From Bacillota bacterium (GTDB lineage Bacteria; Bacillota; Clostridia; Christensenellales; SZUA-584): DNA of 9,781 bases. The stretch lies in assembly GCA_023436525.1 (NCBI GenBank), contig JAEZIW010000051.1, positions 1-9,781 on the forward strand. The letters run 5' to 3'. Shown here in pieces: positions 1-5,657 of the stretch. The notes beneath the pieces are model-generated. The model saw only the letters and a program-made list of their open reading frames with translations, was not told the DNA's origin and did no database searches. The translations under genes were made by a program, and so were the position numbers. Numbering within the stretch: position 1 is the first letter of the stretch; each line of letters begins with the position of its first letter.

Positions 1-624
1 TGGAACAGCACTCTTTTCCAGAGCCATAGCGATTTCGTTTTTGACTGAGGTATTAATCATATCGCTCTTGTTGAGAAAAACAATTTTCCGTGCCTCCTGC
101 GGTGCGCCTTTGAATAAACCCTTCGGATGTTTGATCAAGCGAAGCCAATGCTGTGCCGTGATGATATCACCGGCGTTTGATTCGGTAACATCCGCAAAAA
201 GATCAGCGCGATGTACAAATTCATCTGTGATCGGCTTCCAAAGGCAATCAAGGCCGATTACGCCGATAACAATTTTTGTATGGAGAGGATAAACAGGCTC
301 TGTTTCATTCGGTGCCTTAACCGGCTTTCTGGCTGAACCGTCAGCTTCTGTAATAATACAATCGAACAGAGGAGGGAGCTGTGTCATTTCGTCCGGCGTA
401 TAGCCCAGCAGCTTGCCATGCGGCAGCTGGGCCTTTGCGGCTGTCATCAGTAAATTGTCGGCTGTCAGGTATTTGGCAGGCCCGATATAAACACTTCCTT
501 TGCCGGGATGCAATATCTTTGTGGTCGTTGTGAATAAGGTGCGCCAGCCTTTGCAGGAAAGCTCATATGCAATTTTACAGCCGACAGTCGTCTTTCCGCC
601 GCCGCCCACAACAGAAATGATCAT
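1..624 (-). CDS. yqeC: Selenium-dependent hydroxylase accessory protein YqeC (N-terminal 208 residues, C-terminus off the left edge)
   Basis: YqeC is a P-loop protein found with selenium-dependent molybdenum hydroxylases. It is thought to help insert or mature the labile selenium/molybdenum centre, but its reaction is not proven. Visible motifs: a Walker A-like loop GGGGKTT (residues 7-13), TTTTK (32-36), the family hallmark TEADGSARKPVKAPNETEPV (92-111), and a nucleotide-specificity-like NKSD (185-188) after hydrophobic FL. The reading frame is open to the window edge; E. coli YqeC is about 256 residues, so perhaps 40-50 are missing. I chose the ATG at 624 because AAGGA lies 9 bases upstream. 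In-frame ATGs at 630 (Shine-Dalgarno only 3 bases away) and 657 (none seen) are alternatives. It is divergent from the purine operon and is probably controlled separately. The family call is firm; the biochemical role is inferred. Confidence 0.93.
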   Translation of the reverse strand, partial: MIISVVGGGGKTTVGCKIAYELSCKGWRTLFTTTTKILHPGKGSVYIGPAKYLTADNLLMTAAKAQLPHGKLLGYTPDEMTQLPPLFDCIITEADGSARKPVKAPNETEPVYPLHTKIVIGVIGLDCLWKPITDEFVHRADLFADVTESNAGDIITAQHWLRLIKHPKGLFKGAPQEARKIVFLNKSDMINTSVKNEIAMALEKSAVP

Positions 625-672
625 ATCCATTATTCCTTGCTTATCATTGTTAAACATTGTAGACTATTAAGG

Positions 673-727
673 GCAAAATGACAACAAATGCGGCTTACTG
701 TCCGCTGTATTTTGCGTGTATTTTGCG
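673..727 (-). other. Potential hairpin with two competing partners in the yqeC leader
   Basis: Read on the minus strand (yqeC transcript), each copy of the tandem repeat at 706-727 contains GCAAAATACA. This can pair with TGTCATTTTGC (683-673), leaving one bulged base. Between them a small stem GCGG/CCGC (705-702 with 693-690) closes an 8-base loop, with ACAAAT unpaired on one side. Only one repeat copy can hold the shared partner at a time. The copy at 717-727 can add two more G-C pairs past a bulge. The pairing is seen directly; any regulatory use is inference. No run of T follows, so it is not a classical terminator. It may equally act at DNA level as an operator. Confidence 0.35.
706..727. 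repeat. Perfect tandem 11-bp direct repeat
   Basis: TGTATTTTGCG occurs twice back to back (706-716 and 717-727) with no mismatch. The 11-bp period is close to one helical turn, so both copies face the same side of the DNA, as expected for two protein subunits binding in tandem. A third, inverted and slightly altered copy (TGTCATTTTGC on the minus strand) lies at 673-683. The repeat sits between yqeC and its predicted promoter, at about +11 to +32 of that transcript, and about 26 bp upstream of the plus-strand -35 box. The repeat is certain; its role as an operator is inferred. Confidence 0.9.
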
Positions 728-744
728 CCTAAAATGTATGCTTT

Positions 745-773
745 ATTATATATTGACAAAGACAGTTTGACAT
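745..773 (-). promoter_or_regulatory. Predicted sigma-70/sigma-A promoter for yqeC
   Basis: On the minus strand, ATGTCA (773-768, four of six matches to TTGACA) is followed after 17 bases by a perfect TATAAT (750-745). Transcription would start near 738, giving a leader of about 110 bases before yqeC. It shares DNA with the plus-strand promoter at 753-781, so the two are unlikely to be occupied at once. The weak -35 box suggests an activated or modest promoter. This is predicted from consensus only. Confidence 0.45.
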
Positions 774-781
774 GATACATT
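753..781 (+). promoter_or_regulatory. Predicted sigma-70/sigma-A promoter of the ygeY-xdh operon
   Basis: A perfect -35 TTGACA (753-758) is followed by 17 bases and then TACATT (776-781), which has four of six matches to TATAAT and is preceded by TG at 773-774 (extended -10 element). The start point would be near 788, leaving a leader of about 160 bases before ygeY. A second perfect TTGACA lies 14 bp downstream (767-772), with only a weak -10 candidate (TAAAAA, 789-794). TGATAC is repeated at 773-778 and 781-786, around the -10. No other convincing promoter is seen before the later genes, so this one probably drives the whole operon. Confidence 0.55.
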
Positions 782-806
782 GATACCATAAAAATAATTA
801 GGTGAT

Positions 807-852
807 AAAAATATTTTTGTATTATGAAAGTTTTTTACGAGTCAGTAAAAAA
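807..852 (+). repeat. AT-rich palindrome and inverted repeat in the ygeY leader
   Basis: Two symmetric elements lie side by side. AAAAATATTTTT (807-818) is a perfect 12-bp palindrome. TTTTTTAC (831-838) and GTAAAAAA (845-852) form a perfect 8-bp inverted repeat around the 6-base centre GAGTCA. Both lie downstream of the predicted transcription start. They could be protein-binding sites or weak RNA stems. Such AT-rich symmetry arises easily by chance in a stretch this poor in G and C. Confidence 0.4.
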
Positions 853-890
853 GAAAAAGAATGCGGAGATACTATTCATTAACGGAAGAT

Positions 891-917
891 AAGGCAGTGT
901 ATTTTCATTGCCTTTTT
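891..917 (+). terminator. Terminator-like hairpin in the ygeY leader (possible attenuator)
   Basis: AAGGCAGTG (891-899) pairs with CATTGCCTT (906-914) as a nine-base-pair stem containing one G-T wobble. The loop is TATTTT, and the stem runs straight into TTTTT (913-917). This is the shape of a modest Rho-independent terminator, yet it lies about 100 bases inside the predicted transcript and 17 bases before the ygeY Shine-Dalgarno site. If real, it would stop transcription before the operon unless relieved, i.e. act as an attenuator. The T-tract is short and I found no clear antiterminator partner inside the transcript. Confidence 0.38.
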
Positions 918-948
918 AAATTGAAATAAACGTGAGGAGCATTTAAAA

Positions 949-2148
949 ATGGATTTTTCATTGATTAAACAAAGGGCAGCCGAATACGAACAGGCGATGA
1001 CAAAATTTTTAAGAGAGCTGATTGCGATTCCGGGCGAAAGCGCAGGAGAAGAAAAGGTGATCGGCCGTATCAAGCAGGAGATGGAAGCACTCGGCTTCGA
1101 CAAAATCGAGGTTGACCCGATGGGCAATATCTTAGGGTATATGGGCGACGGAGATAAAATAGTCGCTTATGATGCACATATTGATACCGTGGGCATCGGC
1201 AACATCGATAACTGGACTTTTGACCCGTATGCCGGATACGAGACGGACGAGGAAATCGGCGGCAGAGGCGCGTCTGATCAGCTCGGCGGCATTGTCAGTG
1301 CCGTTTACGGTGCAAAAATCATGAAGGATTTGGGGCTGCTTGCGGGCTATAAGGTGCTTGTAACGGGCACGGTTCAGGAGGAAGACTGCGACGGCTTATG
1401 CTGGCAGTACATCATCAATGAGGATAAGGTGACCCCTGAGTTTGTGGTGATAACCGAGCCGACTGACGGGCGCATTTACAGAGGCCAGCGCGGCCGCATG
1501 GAGATTCGTGTGGACGTGAAGGGCATTTCGTGCCACGGCTCCGCGCCCGAGCGCGGCGACAACGCGATTTATAAAATGGCGGAAATCATCTCGGAAGTGA
1601 AGGAGCTAAACAATCGGCTTCGTTTTGACCAATTCCTCGGTAAAGGCACGCTGGCTGTTTCTGAAATATTCTTCACATCACCGTCACGCTGCGCTGTGGC
1701 CGACAGCTGCGCGATTTCGATCGACAGACGGCTGACCGACGGGGAAACATATGAATCGGCACTCGAGGAAATCAGAACGCTGCCCGCCGTGAAGAAATAT
1801 AACGCCGAGGTCTCGATGTATAAATACGACAGAGCCTCGTATACGGGCCTTGTTTATCCGACTGACTGCTTCTTCCCAACGTGGGTATCGCCGGAGGATC
1901 ATGTGACCACGCAGTCGATGGTGGAAGCGTATGAGGGCATGTACGGCACGCCTGTTGTAGACAAGTGGACATTCTCCACGAACGGCGTATCCATCATGGG
2001 CCGTTACAACATTCCGTGCATCGGCTTCGGGCCGGGCAAAGAGGCGCAGGCTCATGCCCCGAACGAGAAAACATGGAAGGCCGATTTGGTAAAATGTGCG
2101 GCTGTGTACGCGGCTCTTCCCGAATGCTACCGCAAAAGAGATAAATAA
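949..2148 (+). CDS. ygeY: YgeY family M20-type metallohydrolase of selenium/purine metabolism
   Basis: First gene of the operon; 399 residues against about 403 for E. coli YgeY. It has the M20/ArgE/DapE di-metal hydrolase pattern: D75-A-H77-I-D79, D110 in GASDQLGG, the catalytic pair E144-E145 in QEED, E170/D173 in TEPTD, and the late metal ligand H369 in AQAHAPNE. A lid/dimerisation insert spans roughly residues 180-290. The family cleaves amide or carbamoyl groups from amino-acid derivatives. Here the likely job (inference) is removing an N-carbamoyl group from a ureido-amino acid produced from purine rings. The ATG at 949 has GAGGAG 9 bases upstream, and no better start exists. The protein has no signal peptide and should be cytoplasmic. 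All expected metal ligands are present, so the enzyme looks intact. The family assignment is sure; the substrate is not. Confidence 0.95.
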   Translation: MDFSLIKQRAAEYEQAMTKFLRELIAIPGESAGEEKVIGRIKQEMEALGFDKIEVDPMGNILGYMGDGDKIVAYDAHIDTVGIGNIDNWTFDPYAGYETDEEIGGRGASDQLGGIVSAVYGAKIMKDLGLLAGYKVLVTGTVQEEDCDGLCWQYIINEDKVTPEFVVITEPTDGRIYRGQRGRMEIRVDVKGISCHGSAPERGDNAIYKMAEIISEVKELNNRLRFDQFLGKGTLAVSEIFFTSPSRCAVADSCAISIDRRLTDGETYESALEEIRTLPAVKKYNAEVSMYKYDRASYTGLVYPTDCFFPTWVSPEDHVTTQSMVEAYEGMYGTPVVDKWTFSTNGVSIMGRYNIPCIGFGPGKEAQAHAPNEKTWKADLVKCAAVYAALPECYRKRDK

Positions 2149-2169
2149 AAAATGAGAGGATTTAATAAT

Positions 2170-3363
2170 ATGAGCGATATGAAGAAAATGCTGGAGCAAC
2201 TGTCGGCACTGAATTTAAAGGATATGTATTTGAACGATTTCCTTCTGACCTGGGAAAAGTCTGACGATGAAATACAGGGTGTGTTTCAGGTTGCCGAGCT
2301 GCTGCGCAAAATGCGTGAGAACAACATAAGTTCAAGGATATTCGACAGCGGGCTTGCAATCTCGCTGTTCAGAGACAACTCCACACGCACACGTTTCAGC
2401 TTTGCGAGCGCGTGCAATCTGCTGGGCCTCACCGTGCAGGATCTAGACGAAGGCAAATCGCAAATTGCTCACGGCGAAACGGTGAGAGAAACAGCCAACA
2501 TGATTTCGTTTATGGCAGACGTTATCGGCATTCGCGACGACATGTACATCGGCAAGGGCAACACATACATGCGCGAGGTGTCCGGCTTTGTGAAGCAGGG
2601 CTTTGACGACGGCGTGCTGGAACAGCGCCCCACGCTGGTGAACCTCCAGTGTGATATCGACCACCCGACACAATCGATGGCGGATATGCTGCACATCATC
2701 AAGGAATTCGGCGGTGTGGAAAACCTGAAAGGCAAGAAAATCGCGATGACATGGGCGTACTCACCCTCTTACGGCAAACCGCTTTCGGTGCCGCAGGGTG
2801 TGATTGGCCTGATGACGCGCTTCGGCATGGATGTGACGCTGGCACACCCGGAAGGCTATGAAGTGATGAGCGAGGTGGAAGAGGTCGCGAAAAGGAACGC
2901 GGCAGCCACCGGCGGCAGCTTCACCAAAACAAACAGCATGAGCGAAGCGTTTAAGGATGCCGATATCGTGTACCCCAAGAGCTGGGCGCCGTATGCCGCG
3001 ATGGAGAAGAGAACCGTGATGTACGGCAATGGCGATTACGACGGCATCAAGACACTCGAGAAGGAGCTGCTGGCTCAGAACGCGCAGCATACGGACTGGG
3101 AATGCACCGAAGAGATGATGAGCCTCACGAAGGATAAGAAAGCGCTTTATCTGCACTGTCTGCCGGCTGATATCACCGGCGTATCGTGCGCACAGGGCGA
3201 GGTGGCTGAGAGCGTGTTTGACCGCTACCGTGAGCCGCTTTATAAAGAAGCGGGCAACAAGCCGTACATCATCGCAGCGATGATTCTTTTGAGCAAGGTG
3301 AAGGATCCGGCTGCTGTGCTGAAAGGTTTGATCGACAAGAACAATCAAAGATGGATAGGATGA
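2170..3363 (+). CDS. ygeW: Knotted carbamoyltransferase YgeW
   Basis: A 397-residue transcarbamylase of the YgeW family (E. coli 396 residues), related to aspartate and ornithine carbamoyltransferases but carrying a trefoil knot in the backbone. The carbamoyl-phosphate site is visible: FRDNSTRTR (S71-T-R-T-R75), HPTQ (165-168) and HCLPAD (329-334). The second-substrate domain includes AMTWAYSPSYGKPLSVPQG, typical of this family. The usual in vivo direction proposed for this context is phosphorolysis of a ureido compound to carbamoyl phosphate, which the next gene's kinase can use; that is inference here. I start at 2170 because GAGAGGA (2154-2160) lies 9 bases upstream. The in-frame ATG at 2152 has no Shine-Dalgarno site and would sit partly inside this one. 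The gene begins 21 bp after ygeY. Confidence 0.95.
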   Translation: MSDMKKMLEQLSALNLKDMYLNDFLLTWEKSDDEIQGVFQVAELLRKMRENNISSRIFDSGLAISLFRDNSTRTRFSFASACNLLGLTVQDLDEGKSQIAHGETVRETANMISFMADVIGIRDDMYIGKGNTYMREVSGFVKQGFDDGVLEQRPTLVNLQCDIDHPTQSMADMLHIIKEFGGVENLKGKKIAMTWAYSPSYGKPLSVPQGVIGLMTRFGMDVTLAHPEGYEVMSEVEEVAKRNAAATGGSFTKTNSMSEAFKDADIVYPKSWAPYAAMEKRTVMYGNGDYDGIKTLEKELLAQNAQHTDWECTEEMMSLTKDKKALYLHCLPADITGVSCAQGEVAESVFDRYREPLYKEAGNKPYIIAAMILLSKVKDPAAVLKGLIDKNNQRWIG

Positions 3364-3369
3364 TAAGCC

Positions 3370-4296
3370 GTGAATAAGAGAATCGTCATTGCCCTTGGCG
3401 GCAATGCGCTCGGAGAAAACTTATCGGAGCAGATGGTGGCCGTCAGAAAAACGAGCAAGAAGATCGTCGAGCTCGTTAAAGACGGCTATCAGGTGGTGGT
3501 GACGCACGGCAACGGCCCGCAGGTGGGTCTCGTTACCGACTGTTTCGATTCGTATAAAATCAATCATGAGATTGACGATTTTACGATGTCGGTTTGCGTC
3601 AGCATCACACAAGGCTATATCGGTTATGATCTGCAAAATATGCTGCGTGAGGAGCTGCTGAATCAGGGGCTGAATATTCCCGTTTCCACGGTGATTACGC
3701 AGGTCATCGTAGACCCAAATGACCCCGCGTTTCAGGAGCCGACCAAGCCGATCGGGCTGTATCTCACCGAAGAGCAAGCCGAAAAACGCCGCAGCATGGG
3801 TGAAACAATCGCCGAGTTCCCGCAAGGGTATCGTCAGGTGGTCGCGTCGCCGGAGCCTAAGCACATTGTGGAATACGAAACGATTCACACGCTGCTTGAT
3901 GCCGGACAGGTCGTCATTGCATGCGGCGGGGGCGGTATTCCGGTGATGGAAATCGGCAACCGGCTCAAAGGCGTGGAAGCGATTATCGACAAGGATTACA
4001 CCAGCGCTGAGCTTGCCAAATTGATAGACGCTGATTATTTTGTTATACTGACAGCAGTGGAAAAGGTGGCGCTGAACTTCGGCAAGGAAAACGAACAATG
4101 GCTTAACAGCTTAAACTGCGCCGATGCCCAAACGTTCATTGAAGAAGGGCAGTTCGGCAAAGGCTCGATGCTGCCCAAGGTGAAAGCGGCGATGCGCGTG
4201 GTGACGGCGAAGCCGGAATGCAAGGCGCTGATTACATCGCTCGAAGGGCTGATTGACGGCCTGAACGGCAAAACCGGTACACTGATAACGCCCTGA
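3370..4296 (+). CDS. arcC: Carbamate kinase (YqeA/ArcC type)
   Basis: A 308-residue amino-acid-kinase-fold protein (E. coli YqeA is about 310). It transfers phosphate from carbamoyl phosphate to ADP, making ATP, with carbamate then falling apart to ammonia and CO2. Motifs: ALGGNALG (8-15), THGNGPQVG (45-53), CGGGGIPV (185-192), the DKD lysine K208 in IIDKDYTSAELA, MLPKVKAAM, and the C-terminal GTLITP. The start is GTG at 3370, supported by GGATAGGA (3353-3360) 9 bases upstream and by the conserved N-terminus. That ribosome site lies inside the last codons of ygeW, only 6 bp separate the genes, and translation is probably coupled. Placement directly after the carbamoyltransferase argues that the pair forms a substrate-level phosphorylation step. 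The orthologue in the E. coli cluster is called yqeA. Confidence 0.96.
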   Translation: MNKRIVIALGGNALGENLSEQMVAVRKTSKKIVELVKDGYQVVVTHGNGPQVGLVTDCFDSYKINHEIDDFTMSVCVSITQGYIGYDLQNMLREELLNQGLNIPVSTVITQVIVDPNDPAFQEPTKPIGLYLTEEQAEKRRSMGETIAEFPQGYRQVVASPEPKHIVEYETIHTLLDAGQVVIACGGGGIPVMEIGNRLKGVEAIIDKDYTSAELAKLIDADYFVILTAVEKVALNFGKENEQWLNSLNCADAQTFIEEGQFGKGSMLPKVKAAMRVVTAKPECKALITSLEGLIDGLNGKTGTLITP

Positions 4297-4313
4297 AACG
4301 AGAGGAACGAATC

Positions 4314-5639
4314 ATGATATTGATCGGGAACGGTTTACTCATCACACAGAACGACGCATGTCCGCTTAGGGTTGACGGCTGCGTGGCCGTAGACGGCTGC
4401 ACGATAGTCGATTTTGGCAGCACAGCGGACATGAAGCAAAAGTACCCGTCAGCCGCGTTTTATAACGCGGACGGGCGCGTGATTATGCCGGGGCTGATCA
4501 ATACACACGGGCATATCTACAGCGCGTTTGCGCGCGGTATGATACTCAAAGACAGCAAGGTCTCGAAGAATTTTACACAGATACTTGAAAATCTCTGGTG
4601 GCGGCTCGACAGAGCGCTTGACTTGCCTGAGATTGAATACAGCGCGTATGCCACGTACATCGACGGCATTAAAAACGGTGTCACCACGGTATACGATCAT
4701 CACGCGAGTGCCGGGCACGTGCCCGGCAGCCTGATGACAATTGCGGCTGTCGCCAAAAAGCTCGGCGTGCGCACATCGCTTTGCTACGAGGTGTCCGACA
4801 GAGACGGGCAGAGAATCGCCGATGAGGGCATCAAAGAGAACGCGGATTTCATCGCCTATGCGAACAGCCAAAACAATGACATGGTCAAAGGCCTGTTCGG
4901 GCTGCACGCATCGTTTACATTGTCTGACGAGACGCTGGAAAAATGCGTCGCGGCAGCCAACGGCACCGGGTTCCATGTGCACGCGGCGGAAGGCATTGAC
5001 GACTTATATGATAACCTCAAAAAGTACGGCAAGCGCGTGGTGGAACGGCTTTTCGACGCACAGGTTTTAGGGCCGCAGACGCTCGCGATTCACGCGATTC
5101 ATATCAACGCGCGCGAGATGGACATTTTACGGCAGACCGATACGATGGTGGTGCACAATCCTGAAAGCAATATGGGCAATGCGGTGGGCTGCTCGGCTGT
5201 GCTTCAGATGATGGAAAAAGGCTTATTACTTGGCCTGGGTACCGACGGCTATACCACGGATATGCTCGAATCGTTTAAGGTTGCCAATATCCTGCATAAG
5301 CACAACATGGGGGACCCGAGTGTGGCTTGGGGCGAATCCGCACAGATGCTGCTGAGGAATAACCCGAAGATCTGCGCGCGGCATTTCAGCCAGCCGCTCG
5401 GCATTATAGAAAAAGGCGCTTTGGCAGATATCATTGTGGTGGATTACGATGCGCCGACACCGATCAACGACAACAATATCTCGTCACATATACTGTTCGG
5501 TATGTCGGGGCGCAGTGTGGTGTCCACTATGATAAACGGTGAATTTGTGATGAAGGACCGCGTGCTTCAAACGGCGGACGAGCGCGAAGTGATGGCCAAA
5601 GCACGCGAGACCGCCAGCGAATTCTGGAAACGCGTATAA
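4314..5639 (+). CDS. ssnA: SsnA family amidohydrolase (selenium/purine metabolism aminohydrolase)
   Basis: A 441-residue metal-dependent amidohydrolase (E. coli SsnA about 442) of the ATZ/TRZ, cytosine- and guanine-deaminase branch. The barrel metal ligands are all present: H65-G-H67 in NTHGHI, H223 and E226 in VHAAEG, H260/H263 in IHAIHIN, and D311 in GLGTDG. The small N- and C-terminal beta-sandwich segments (about 1-55 and 370-441) are also there. Relatives hydrolyse amidine or amide bonds of purine- and pyrimidine-like rings. A ring-opening or deaminating step on a purine-derived heterocycle is therefore the natural role, but the exact substrate cannot be read from sequence. AGAGGA lies 7 bases before the ATG, 17 bp after the kinase stop. 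A perfect 20-bp palindrome inside the gene (4709-4728) is described in the findings. Cytoplasmic; looks intact. Confidence 0.94.
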   Translation: MILIGNGLLITQNDACPLRVDGCVAVDGCTIVDFGSTADMKQKYPSAAFYNADGRVIMPGLINTHGHIYSAFARGMILKDSKVSKNFTQILENLWWRLDRALDLPEIEYSAYATYIDGIKNGVTTVYDHHASAGHVPGSLMTIAAVAKKLGVRTSLCYEVSDRDGQRIADEGIKENADFIAYANSQNNDMVKGLFGLHASFTLSDETLEKCVAAANGTGFHVHAAEGIDDLYDNLKKYGKRVVERLFDAQVLGPQTLAIHAIHINAREMDILRQTDTMVVHNPESNMGNAVGCSAVLQMMEKGLLLGLGTDGYTTDMLESFKVANILHKHNMGDPSVAWGESAQMLLRNNPKICARHFSQPLGIIEKGALADIIVVDYDAPTPINDNNISSHILFGMSGRSVVSTMINGEFVMKDRVLQTADEREVMAKARETASEFWKRV

Positions 5640-5657
5640 TTGTAAAGGGGAGCCGCT

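Noticed and set aside
41..292. Plus-strand 83-codon open frame at the left edge
   Set aside because: It is antisense to yqeC, whose P-loop, TEADGS and NKSD motifs are unmistakable in the other strand.
775..902. Antiterminator pairing of ATACATTG (775-782) with CAGTGTAT (895-902)
   Set aside because: All eight bases can pair, but 775-782 lies inside the predicted -10 box and would not be transcribed from that promoter; probably chance.
788..948. Known purine, xanthine or molybdenum-cofactor riboswitch
   Set aside because: I looked for the conserved loops of the purine (guanine/adenine) aptamer and for Moco-type stems and did not see them; the leader is too AT-rich. I cannot rule out a class I do not remember well.
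1684..2199. Long minus-strand open frame (171 codons) across the 3' part of ygeY
   Set aside because: It is antisense to a protein with all M20 metal ligands, has no recognisable motif and no ribosome site; GC-rich codon bias on the other strand opens such frames.
3421..4098. Minus-strand open frame of 225 codons opposite the carbamate kinase
   Set aside because: It is fully contained in a clear kinase gene, its translation matches no family I know, and it has no separate promoter; shadow frame.
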